NCBI RefSeq assembly: GCF_025244865.1
Contig: NZ_CP104272.1
Span: forward strand, 930,001-994,000
DNA from: Arthrobacter sp. zg-Y1110
Lineage (GTDB): Bacteria > Actinomycetota > Actinomycetes > Actinomycetales > Micrococcaceae
Direction of reading: 5' to 3'
Length of the DNA: 64,000 nt
The notes below the pieces were generated by a model. That model did not search any database and had not been told where the DNA came from. It saw only the letters and a list, made by a program, of their open reading frames with translations. A program made the position numbers and the translations under genes. Of this stretch, positions 28,503-37,100 are shown one piece after another. Each line of letters begins with the position of its first letter. Position 1 is the first letter of the stretch.

Positions 28503-30146
28503 CTAGCCCACGCTGCACTCGCCGTTGTTGTTCAGGAGCGATCCGAGGGTGGCGTCATCTCCGATTTCCGCGAGGTACTGAAGATACTCCACCGTTATTT
28601 CGGTTTCCTCCTGCGGCACCTCGGTGATGGGAGTTCCGTCGGCTGCTTCACCGTCCGCGCCGGTGCCTGACTCCGGCGCCGGTGCGGCTTCCTCGGGTGC
28701 TGCTTCTTCCGGTGCTGCCGGGGCAGCTTCTTCCGCCGGAGCGGGGGCCGGAGCCGGCTCGGCCGGTGCGGCTTCCAAACCGGCCAGGAAGTCCTGCACC
28801 CGGGCGTGGATCAGGTTGAAGTCCGGATAGGTCACAAAGTTGTCCGCCGCCGTGCCGAAGTCCGGCGGGCCGATGGTCATCCGCTCCATGGGCTGGCCCT
28901 TGGCCTTCAACGCCAGGTCCACGAAACTGCCCAGCTGGTCCTGGGGGAGGTCCGTTTTCACGATCTCTTCACCGGCCGTGGCAATGGCCTGGAAGCGGGT
29001 CAGGAGCGTAGCCGGGTCCATCTGGGCCACCATGGCCTGCTGGACGCATTGCTGCCGGGCGATCCGGTGGTAGTCAGTCACGAATTCGCGAGAGCGGGCG
29101 TACCAAAGGGCATGGTAGCCGTCCAGGGTCTGGGTGCCCGGCGGAATCCAGCCGTCCGGGGGATAGTGCCGGTTGGTGCCGGGAATTTCCCCGGCAGTAA
29201 TCGGCACCCAGCCGCCGGAATTGACGGTGACGCCGCCCATGGCGTCGACCAGCTGTTCGAAACCGCCCATGTCCACGATGACGTAGGCCTGCACCTCAAG
29301 CCCCAGGCTGCCGCTGACGGCGTCCATCATGGCTTCGGCGCCGGGATCAGCTGCCTCGGGGTAGAGATCCGCGTAATTCTCCGTCACCGTCTGGTAAAGG
29401 CTGTTGATGATGCACTCGTCGCCGCAGTTGTAGCCGTCGGGGTATATGTCGTGCAGCGGGGAATCCGTGGGGAACTGGGCGTTCTGGAAGTTGCGGGGAA
29501 TGCTGAAAGTCACGGGCTGGCCCGTTTTCGCATCCACGCTGATCATCGAGATGCTGTCGGGACGCAGTCCGGTGCGGTCCTCGCCGGCGTCTCCGCCCAT
29601 CAGCAGGAAGTTGTACCTGCCGTCTACCGGATCAAGGGACGGGCCCGAGGAAAAGATGGAGCCGAAAGTCTGCCGGCTGACGTTCATCAGGTAGGCGCCG
29701 TAGGCGAGGCTGCCGCTGGTTCCCACCATCAGCAGCACCAGGCAGGCGGCGACGAGCGGCCGCACCCGGCGCTGCAGCAGGGGAGGGCGGATGATGCGCA
29801 GGGTGTTCAGGAACAACAGTCCCCAGGCCACGGCCAGGGCGGCCAGGACGATCATGATTCCGAACGAGGCCCAGCCGTTGGCCAGGATGTTGATCAGCAG
29901 TGCTCGGTTGGTGACGGCCAGGACGATGGCCGCAATAGCCACCGCCCAGACTGCGAAGGTGACTTTCAGGGCACGCCGGCCGAGGCGCCGGTCCCCGGCT
30001 ACCACCTGCGCAGACCCGGGAAGCACCAGGGTCAGCAGCAGGAGGATGAAGGCACGCTTGGTGCGCACCGCGGGGGCCGCGGTCTGGGGATACCGCACGG
30101 GATCGGTGAAGGAGCCGCCCGTGGGCTCGGAACGTTGCTGGTTCAT
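28503..30146 (-). CDS. LytR-CpsA-Psr (LCP) family protein with four membrane helices
   Basis: LCP enzymes transfer glycopolymers from a polyprenyl carrier onto peptidoglycan. The 547-residue protein has four hydrophobic helices (about 32-49, 61-80, 93-115 and 130-152), unlike the single helix of most LCP proteins, then an extracellular LCP domain (about 175-440) with the diphosphate-lipid arginine/aspartate motifs RTGLRPDSIS (191-200) and FSIPRN. The tail near 465-520 is low-complexity A/P/E repeats, a probable wall-spanning linker, ending in a short conserved piece with a cysteine. It starts 5 bp after purE, so expression is tied to purine synthesis genes. Confidence 0.9.
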   Translation of the reverse strand: MNQQRSEPTGGSFTDPVRYPQTAAPAVRTKRAFILLLLTLVLPGSAQVVAGDRRLGRRALKVTFAVWAVAIAAIVLAVTNRALLINILANGWASFGIMIVLAALAVAWGLLFLNTLRIIRPPLLQRRVRPLVAACLVLLMVGTSGSLAYGAYLMNVSRQTFGSIFSSGPSLDPVDGRYNFLLMGGDAGEDRTGLRPDSISMISVDAKTGQPVTFSIPRNFQNAQFPTDSPLHDIYPDGYNCGDECIINSLYQTVTENYADLYPEAADPGAEAMMDAVSGSLGLEVQAYVIVDMGGFEQLVDAMGGVTVNSGGWVPITAGEIPGTNRHYPPDGWIPPGTQTLDGYHALWYARSREFVTDYHRIARQQCVQQAMVAQMDPATLLTRFQAIATAGEEIVKTDLPQDQLGSFVDLALKAKGQPMERMTIGPPDFGTAADNFVTYPDFNLIHARVQDFLAGLEAAPAEPAPAPAPAEEAAPAAPEEAAPEEAAPAPESGTGADGEAADGTPITEVPQEETEITVEYLQYLAEIGDDATLGSLLNNNGECSVG

Positions 30147-30151
30147 TGCTG

Positions 30152-30682
30152 CTAGTCCGTTCCGAGCAGGGATGTGCGCAGTGCTGCGCCTTTGGCCATG
30201 GCGGACTGGCGCAGCCCGCCGGCAAACTCGATGAGCTGTTGCTGGAGGCTGGCAGCGAGTGGGTCGGTACCTGCTGCGAGTATCCGGACAGCCAGCAGTC
30301 CGGCGTTCCGGGCACCCCCGATCGAGACCGTGGCTACCGGCACCCCGGCGGGCATCTGGACGATTGAGAGCAGGGAGTCCATGCCGTCCAGGTATTTCAG
30401 CGGCACGGGAACTCCAATGACCGGAAGCGGGGTAACCGCGGCCAGCATGCCCGGAAGGTGGGCGGCCCCGCCTGCTCCGGCAATGATGACGCGCAGCCCG
30501 CGGCGGTGGGCGTCCTGCCCGTATTCCAGCATGTCGGCCGGCATCCGGTGGGCCGAAACGACGTCGGCTTCATAGGGGATGCCGAATTCGGCAAGGGCCG
30601 CAGCGGCTGCGTCCATGACCGGCCAATCGGAGTCCGAACCCATGACGAGGCCTACCAGCGGCGTGGCAGCGCGGTGGGACAT
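30152..30682 (-). CDS. purE: N5-carboxyaminoimidazole ribonucleotide mutase
   Basis: Class I PurE moves the carboxylate of N5-CAIR to C4, giving CAIR in purine synthesis. In this 176-residue protein [13 protein letters not shown] and DVVSAHRMP hold the active-site serine, aspartate and histidine, and [22 protein letters not shown] the substrate loop. It starts 3 bp after purK, the normal order, and the LCP gene follows 5 bp later. Length is standard for bacterial octameric PurE. Confidence 0.96.
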   Translation of the reverse strand: MSHRAATPLVGLVMGSDSDWPVMDAAAAALAEFGIPYEADVVSAHRMPADMLEYGQDAHRRGLRVIIAGAGGAAHLPGMLAAVTPLPVIGVPVPLKYLDGMDSLLSIVQMPAGVPVATVSIGGARNAGLLAVRILAAGTDPLAASLQQQLIEFAGGLRQSAMAKGAALRTSLLGTD

Positions 30683-30685
30683 GCT

Positions 30686-31852
30686 TCAGTTCTCCTTCAG
30701 GGGGTCGCGGCCGTCACGGATGATGGCTGCTGCCCGGCCGGCACTGCGGCGGAGGGCGGGGAGGTCGTCAGCGGAACCGACGGCATTAACGTGGCCGATC
30801 TTACGTCCCGGCCGGACGGATTTGCCGTAGGTATGGACCTTGACGGCGGGTTCGGCAGCCAGCGCCAGGGGATAGGCAGCAAACAGGTCGCTGTTGTCGC
30901 CGCCAAGGAAGTTCTTCATCACGGCTGTCCCGCCCCGCAGGGAGGTGGCGCCAAGAGGGAGGTCGAGGACTGCGCGCAGGTGCTGCTCGAACTGGCCGGT
31001 GACGGAGCCGTCCATGGTCCAGTGCCCGGAGTTGTGCGGGCGCATCGCCAGTTCGTTGATCAGGAAGCCGGGGCCGCGGCCGGGGGTTTCAAAGAGCTCG
31101 ACAGCCATGACTCCGGTGACGCCCAGTTCCTCCGCCAGGCGCAGGGCTGCGGATGCGGCAGCGTCCGCGACGGCCGGATCCAGCTGCGGTGCCGGGGCAA
31201 TGACCTCGTCGCAGACGCCGTGGACCTGGATGGATTCGACAACCGGCCAGGCACTGCTTTCACCGCTGGGAGTGCGGGCCACGAGGGCGGACAATTCCCG
31301 GTGGAACGGCACTTTTTCCTCGGCCAGCAGTGGTTCGGAGCCGAACCAATCGGCGCAGTCCGCGGCAGCGGCGGCGTCGTCGACTATGCGTACGCCCTTG
31401 CCGTCGTAGCCGCCCCGCGGTGTCTTCAGGACCACGGGCCAGCCGGCGGAGTTGCCGAACGAGACCAGGTCCCCGGGTGTGGAAACCGCGGCCCAGCGCG
31501 GATTGGGCAGTCCCAGGCGTTCCACGGCGGCACGCATGACCAGTTTGTCCTGGGCATGGATCAGTGCGGCGGGACCGGGCTGGACATTGATGCCCTTCTC
31601 CATGAGGGCCCGCAGATGTTCACCGGGCACATGCTCGTGGTCAAACGTGACAACGTCCACTTGGGCGGCAAAATCCGCTAAATCCTGCAGGTTCCGGTAA
31701 TCACCCACTGTGGCATTGGCCACTGCCGCCACGGCAGATACCTCGGGGCCCTCGGCGAGCACACGCAGCTCAAATCCGAGGGCTGTGGCCGCCGGGGCCA
31801 TCATCCGGGCGAGCTGGCCGCCGCCTATCACGCCGATAATTGGGAAATCCAC
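30686..31852 (-). CDS. purK: 5-(carboxyamino)imidazole ribonucleotide synthase
   Basis: ATP-dependent PurK makes N5-CAIR from AIR and bicarbonate, the substrate of PurE. The 388-residue protein is an ATP-grasp enzyme: N-terminal IGVIGGGQLARMM, TFDHEHVP, VVLKTPRGGYDGKGV (ATP-binding) and ELAMRPHNSGHWT in the C-terminal half. GTG 31852 is supported by a TACGCT box six nucleotides upstream. It leads a minus-strand unit purK-purE-LCP, perhaps with manA. The nearby carbonic anhydrase could help supply bicarbonate, but nothing links them directly. Confidence 0.96.
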   Translation of the reverse strand: MDFPIIGVIGGGQLARMMAPAATALGFELRVLAEGPEVSAVAAVANATVGDYRNLQDLADFAAQVDVVTFDHEHVPGEHLRALMEKGINVQPGPAALIHAQDKLVMRAAVERLGLPNPRWAAVSTPGDLVSFGNSAGWPVVLKTPRGGYDGKGVRIVDDAAAAADCADWFGSEPLLAEEKVPFHRELSALVARTPSGESSAWPVVESIQVHGVCDEVIAPAPQLDPAVADAAASAALRLAEELGVTGVMAVELFETPGRGPGFLINELAMRPHNSGHWTMDGSVTGQFEQHLRAVLDLPLGATSLRGGTAVMKNFLGGDNSDLFAAYPLALAAEPAVKVHTYGKSVRPGRKIGHVNAVGSADDLPALRRSAGRAAAIIRDGRDPLKEN

Positions 31853-31858
31853 GGCTTA

Positions 31859-31864
31859 AGCGTA
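31859..31864 (-). promoter_or_regulatory. -10 box TACGCT, leaderless promoter of purK
   Basis: Minus-strand TACGCT ends 6 nt before GTG 31852. No ribosome site is present. Confidence 0.5.
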
Positions 31865-32045
31865 CCGAAAAGGGCTGTTATTCCCGCCTCGCGGCACCGT
31901 TGTCTCCCTGGACACTAAGCAGACTCCCATAAAGGCGCGGTAATATCGGCTGTTGACCGCCGCGCGTCCGCGCGTCGGGAACTGGCAGCCGCCGATTCTT
32001 CCATGAGTCTTTGGGGGTGCTGCCGTCGATCGGCCTCGGAGGGTC

Positions 32046-32597
32046 ATGAATACATCGCTGTCAGATCGGCTTCGGGGCCTGGTTTCCCTTTTTTGGCGTG
32101 AGGTTGCCAAATTCGGCACGGTAGGTGCCGTGGCCTTCGTGGTGGACAACGGCCTTACCCTCTACCTGATGCACGGACCGATGTCCGGCAGTGAGGTCAA
32201 GGCTCGTTTCGTGGGCGCCGTCGTCGCCACCATGGTCTCCTGGGTTGCCAACCGCTACTGGACCTTCCGCCGCCGCCGCAGCGTGGACAACGTGGGCCGT
32301 GAACTGGGACTGTTCATTCTGATCAACGGCGTGGGCATTGTCATTTCCACCGGTTTCACCTGGGTTGCCCGCTATCCGATGGGTATCGAAGACAAGAACA
32401 TGCTGTTCCTGGCCGGCGTGCTGGGCATCGCCGTCGCCACCATCCTTCGGTTCTTTGCGTACCGGTTCTGGGTCTTCAACGTTGAACTGGACCAGGAGCC
32501 CGGCTTCGAGAAGGACTATGAACTGATCGACGAGTCCATAGTCCCGCCCAGCAAGGTCAACCGGTACGGCGCCGTTAAGCCTCCAAGCGCTTCGTAA
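32046..32597 (+). CDS. GtrA family membrane protein
   Basis: The 183-residue protein has four membrane helices and a short polar C-terminus, as in GtrA-like proteins that may flip polyprenyl-phosphate-linked sugars across the membrane. The segment FGTVGAVAFVVDNGLTLYLM, MVSWVANRYWTFRRRRS and AYRFWVFN are family marks. GGAGGG lies just before ATG 32046. In M. tuberculosis the GtrA-like Rv3277 lies next to purK (Rv3276c), the same arrangement. Its 3' end overlaps the convergent TIGR03089 gene by 23 bp. Confidence 0.9.
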   Translation: MNTSLSDRLRGLVSLFWREVAKFGTVGAVAFVVDNGLTLYLMHGPMSGSEVKARFVGAVVATMVSWVANRYWTFRRRRSVDNVGRELGLFILINGVGIVISTGFTWVARYPMGIEDKNMLFLAGVLGIAVATILRFFAYRFWVFNVELDQEPGFEKDYELIDESIVPPSKVNRYGAVKPPSAS

Positions 32598-33312
32598 CCT
32601 TCTCAGAGGCCAATACCCGTTCGTCCGGTTCCACGCCGGCCGCAGTAAGCACGACGGCGCCGCCCGAGGCCCAGGTTCCCACCGCCGCCTCCAGTACGAG
32701 CGGCAGGTCCGGAGCTGAAGCGAGCAGTACTTCGGCGGAACCATCCGATGCTCCGCCGAGCAGGGTCCCGAGCGATCCGTAGGACACTGTTCCGTTCAAT
32801 TCGCGGGCGGCAGTCGGGCTTCCGACCTCAAGGGCCGGTTGTCCGTCGCCGGGCCGGGCGCCCTCCATGTACGTGTCGGCGTAGGAGCGCACCTCCGCCG
32901 CGTAATCGACGACGCCGGCCGGCAGCTCCGACGGGAACGCCAGGTCCAGTGCCCCCAGCGCGACGGCCACGATGGTCCCCTCGGCGCCGCCGTCCGCAGT
33001 GTCGGTGACCGTGATGTCCACCTGTCCTCCTTCGGCCGGGGAACCTAGAACCACGGTGCAGCCGGTCTGCCAGACAGCAAGGGCCCAGACCAAGGTCTTC
33101 CAGTGGATGGGAAGGTTCAGGCGGACGAGCCGGCCGGGCTCGGCGTCCAGTTCATCCACCAGGAAGTTCGAGGTCTTGGCCACCCAGTTGTCCAGCACCT
33201 TCCCTGAGAGCTCGATCCGTTCCCCTGCGGGGCCGTACCAGATCAGGGCAGGGGAAGTAGCCTGGCGAGTGCGCAGGCCTGACAGAAGGGTGCTTGCTGC
33301 GGACATGGTCAT
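32575..33312 (-). CDS. TIGR03089 family protein
   Basis: This 245-residue actinobacterial protein resembles a truncated N-terminal part of an AMP-binding enzyme: SPALIWYGPAGERIELSGKVLDNWVAKTSNFL, then GRLVRLNLPIHWKTLVWALAVWQTGC. The adenylate-forming catalytic motifs (TSGTTGxPK) are missing, so activity is not expected; the function is unknown. ATG 33312 is chosen over the upstream frame because GAAAGAGG precedes it at a fair distance and the conserved part begins here. The stop lies inside the 3' end of gtrA. It usually neighbours LCP, purK and whiB-type genes in actinobacteria. Confidence 0.8.
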   Translation of the reverse strand: MTMSAASTLLSGLRTRQATSPALIWYGPAGERIELSGKVLDNWVAKTSNFLVDELDAEPGRLVRLNLPIHWKTLVWALAVWQTGCTVVLGSPAEGGQVDITVTDTADGGAEGTIVAVALGALDLAFPSELPAGVVDYAAEVRSYADTYMEGARPGDGQPALEVGSPTAARELNGTVSYGSLGTLLGGASDGSAEVLLASAPDLPLVLEAAVGTWASGGAVVLTAAGVEPDERVLASEKVTKRLEA

Positions 33313-33648
33313 GGAGAGGGCCTCTTTCGTTGGTTCCTGCGTAGGCGGCACGGCGTGCATCGGCTTACTGCGAATGGCGACGCTGAATAAACGCGGATGA
33401 TGCGATTCCCGCTTCCCGGGACGGGTAAAGTGCGACGCGCCCGGCTTAAGTGCGAAATCCCGGGCGTGGCGTTCCCGGCATCCGCTGATTGAACTCTATA
33501 GGATGCCTGAACAGCTTGACGGAGCCGTATTACACACGTGTAATTAGGTATCGGATTTGTTCCAGCCACATGGGAGGACCCGCAGGGCCCAGGCCCCGCC
33601 GGCTCGACCACACAGCCGCCGCTGGAGCAGTAACACCGGGAGGACTCC
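33313..33648. other. 336-bp divergent region between TIGR03089 and whiB
   Basis: No convincing coding frame. It holds the palindrome at 33530-33543, a TTGACG at 33516-33521 and a ribosome site GGGAGG before whiB. It is more AT-rich near 33490-33560 than the genes around it, as expected for promoters. Confidence 0.7.
33516..33546 (+). promoter_or_regulatory. Candidate whiB promoter with overlapping palindrome
   Basis: TTGACG at 33516-33521 could be a -35, with TGTAAT at 33539-33544 after a 17-bp spacer or TAATTA at 33541-33546 after 19 bp. TTACAC-AC-GTGTAA (33530-33543) covers the spacer and -10, where a bound protein would block polymerase. The start codon is about 100 bp downstream. Confidence 0.5.
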
Positions 33649-34194
33649 ATGGGGCAAGCAGAAGAAACGCAGGACAACACGGTCATTGCCGGGCAGGCTT
33701 CGGCCAGCTACGGCTCAAGGGGCGTGCCCGTCGACTGGTACGTGGATCCTGCAGACCCGGCTGCTGCCGAGCGCTACCGCAGGGAAACCGCCGGCACCCT
33801 CGAGGACCAGGCCACTGCCTTCCTTGCTGCGCATGAGGCGCTGGCGGATGCTCCTGCCGACGAGGAGCTTGTCCTCGACCCGCCCGTTTCGTTGTTCCAG
33901 GCTCCGCCGGAGTCCGAAAGCCGGCCCGTCTGGATCGGACTGCCCGGCCTGGGCCAGGACTACGCCGACGAAGGCGAGTTGGGCTGGCAGGCGGATGCCC
34001 TCTGCGCACAGACCGATCCCGAGGCTTTCTTTCCGGAAAAGGGCGGCTCAACGAGGGACGCCAAAAAGGTCTGCGCCGCCTGCAACGTGCGTTCGCAATG
34101 CCTCGAATATGCACTGGCCAATGACGAGAGGTTCGGAATCTGGGGCGGCCTGTCCGAGCGCGAACGCCGTCGGCTTCGGAAGCAGGCAGTCTAA
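33649..34194 (+). CDS. WhiB family Fe-S transcriptional regulator with long N-terminal extension
   Basis: The C-terminal 65 residues form a WhiB domain: Cys119, Cys142, Cys145 and Cys151 are the [4Fe-4S] ligands, GIWGG (163-167) contacts sigma factor, and RERRRLRK is the DNA-binding tail. By position it corresponds to WhiB2/WhmD, needed for septation. The first 115 residues are acidic and A/P-rich, making it 181 residues against about 90-130 for most WhiB proteins. ATG 33649 has GGGAGG upstream. Its TAA stop (34192-34194) appears to overlap the start of the next gene, the large glycosyltransferase. Confidence 0.93.
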   Translation: MGQAEETQDNTVIAGQASASYGSRGVPVDWYVDPADPAAAERYRRETAGTLEDQATAFLAAHEALADAPADEELVLDPPVSLFQAPPESESRPVWIGLPGLGQDYADEGELGWQADALCAQTDPEAFFPEKGGSTRDAKKVCAACNVRSQCLEYALANDERFGIWGGLSERERRRLRKQAV

Positions 34195-37100
34195 TTCATT
34201 CGCAAGTCCATGTCTGCGCCGTTGTTATAGCCCATAACGGCGCCTCTTATCTGCCCGATACACTCTCCGCGCTGACGGCCCAGACCCGGCCTGCGGACTT
34301 CTGCATTGGTGTGGACGCCGGTTCCACGGATGCCAGCGCCTCGTTGCTGCAGCTGGGACTCCCGGTCGGCAGCCCGGTCATCGCAGTTCCGGCGCGGAGC
34401 GGCTTCGGAGCAGCTGTGACTGCGGGCCTGGCCGAACTCCCGGACAACCTGCGCGTCACCGGCAGCGGTGCCGCTTCCGGCAGCGGCACCGAGGACGGCG
34501 TCGGAAGCGTGCAGGAATGGATCTGGCTGCTGCATGACGACTCGGCTCCGGATCCAGGGGCACTGCAGGAACTGCTCCTTGCCGTTGAGCGCGCTCCTTC
34601 CGTAACCATTGCCGGTGCGAAGCAGGTGGAATGGGATAACGACCGACGCCTGGTGGACGTGGGTGTCAGCATCAACCGGTGGGCCGAAAGGCTCACGCTC
34701 ATCGACGCAGATGAGCTGGACCAGGGGCAGTACGACTCCCGCAGCGACATCTTTGCCGTGAACTCCGCCGGCATGCTGATCCGCCGCGACGCCTGGGACC
34801 TGTTGGGGGGATTCGACCCCGCGTTGCCCGGAAGCGGAGACGACATTGACCTCTGCTGGCGGAACCGGCTGGCCGGAAACCGGGTGGTGGTGGTGCCTTC
34901 CGCACGGATGCGCCACGCGGGCAACCGTCCCAACCCCGCGGCCTCCGCATCCGCTGCCCGACGGGCGGAGATCTTCCTCCGGCTCAAGCACGCACCGTTG
35001 TGGCAGGTGCCGTTCCTTGCAGTAGGTGCGGTCCTGGGCGGCATTGGCCGCTTCTTCCTCGGAATGGTGGCCAAGGACCCCGCGTATGCGGTGTCCTCGC
35101 TGCTCACCAGTGCCGCAGCGGTCCTGCGACCGGTCGATCTCTACCGCTCCCGACGGCAGGCAGCGGTTACCCGGCGGCGCCCGCGTAACGCGGTCAATGC
35201 ACTGCGCAGTGGCAGCAGGGAGGTCCGGGAGCACCGGCGGACAATGTACCGGGCCGCTTCGCCGGAAACTCCCGAAACAGGCAGCGCCGAATACGTCCCC
35301 AGCGGGGACACCAATAACGACTTTGCTGCCTTGGAAGGTCCCGGGCGCGCCTGGGTAGGGCTTGGCGCCGTTGCTGCTGTGCTGTTGCTGGCAGGGTTCT
35401 CCCTGGCCGGGCTGCACCGGTTGTTCGGTGCCTCGGCCGTGGCCGGCGGGGCGCTGGTGCCCCTGGGACAGGGTGTGGGCGAAGTCTGGGCCGCCGCTAC
35501 CGGTTGGTGGGCACAGCTGGGGTCCGGAGCCCCGGCCCATGGCGACCCCTTCAACTTTGTCCTCACACTGCTGGCGATCGCCGGATTCGGCAACGGCAAT
35601 GCCGCCCTGCTGATCCTGCTGTTCCTTGCGCTCCCGCTGGCAGGGCTGAGCGCCTGGTTCGCCGCCGGAGCCTTTACCAGCCATCGCGGGCTGCGCTTCT
35701 GGGCAGCCCTGTTCTGGGCAGCGGTTCCCGCGTTCCAAGTGGCTCTGGGCAGCGGCCGGCTCGGTGCCCTGATTGTCCATCTCCTGCTTCCCCTTACGGT
35801 GCTGGCGGTTGCCCGCGCCGTTGGCTCGGGTACAGCATCCGGGACCGCAGCACCCGGGACCGCAGCATCCGGGACGGCAGGACCCGCCGGGACGGCAGTA
35901 CCCGCGGGAGCCGCGTCCTGGACCGCAGCCGCTACCGCCGGCCTTCTGCTGGCCGCCGTCACTGCTGCCGCGCCGTTGGTGTTCGTGCTGGCTGCCGCCG
36001 CGGTGCTCCTCCTGACGCTGGGACTGCGGCGCCGTGCAAGGACCCTGTGGTGGTCCCTGCTGCCCGGCGCTGTCCTCCTGCTCCCGCAGGTCCTCTCGGC
36101 GGCGCCCAACCTCCGCGCTGTCGTGGCGGATCCCGGCATGCCGCTGGCCTTCATCCGGTCCGAGGCCTGGCAGCAACTGCTCGGTTATCCGCTGGCCTTC
36201 GACATCAACGGCACCCTGGCGGGCCTGCTTCCGGTCGGACCCTGGAACCTGGCCCTGGCCCTGTTGGTCGGTGCTCCGGTTGTGTTCCTGGCTGCCCTTG
36301 CCCTTTTCCGCACCCGGTCCGCGCCGCTGGCGAGGCTGAGCTGGCTGCTGGTCGTGACGGCCCTGGCGCTCAACGCCGCAGCGTCCTACCTGGGAACCGC
36401 TGCCGCGCCGGATGCCGTGGTGACGGCATTCACGGGCCCGCTCGTCTCCGCCTGCACGCTGTTGCTTCTCTGCCCGGCGCTGGTCTTTGCCGGCGACCTC
36501 CTGTCCGGTGCTCGGCGCCGCACGGTTGCGCGCAGCAACCGCGTCCTGGCCGTGGTGCTTGGAACGGTGCTCGCGGCCGGTCCCGCCGCCAGCCTCGGCT
36601 TCTGGGTCATCCCGCAGTTCACCGGCAGCGGGTTCCCCGGAACCCAGGCCCCGGACGGGGCCGCCGCAGCTATCCTGCCGGGCACCAATCTGGAGGTCCA
36701 GAGTGCAGAAGACCGCAGCCTGCCCGCCACGGCAGCCGATGCCGGCAACGACACTACACAGTCACGCAGCCTCGTCCTTCATGTCGACGCGGAGGGCAAT
36801 GTCTCGGCAGCGCTCATGCGCGGCGGCGGGACAACCCTGGAGCAGCTTTCCACCATTTACGCCGCCCGCGGAGTAAAGGGCGGTGCCGGCAGGGAAACGC
36901 TGGCGGACGACGATCCGGCGACTGCTGACCTGCGCCGAGCGGTGGCCGCGATTACCGCGGGCAGCGGAGTTGACCCGCGGGCAGACCTCGCCCGTCTCGG
37001 CGTCGCCTTCGTGGTACTGCAGGAATCCGATACGGCCGCCGAGCTGCTGGCCGGGCGGATGGACTCCGTACCCGGCTTGTCCGCAGTGGGACAAACCGAC

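Noticed and set aside
32575..33312. TIGR03089 gene as a functional acyl-CoA ligase
   Set aside because: Only the N-terminal likeness is present; the TSGTTG adenylation motif and the C-terminal domain are absent.
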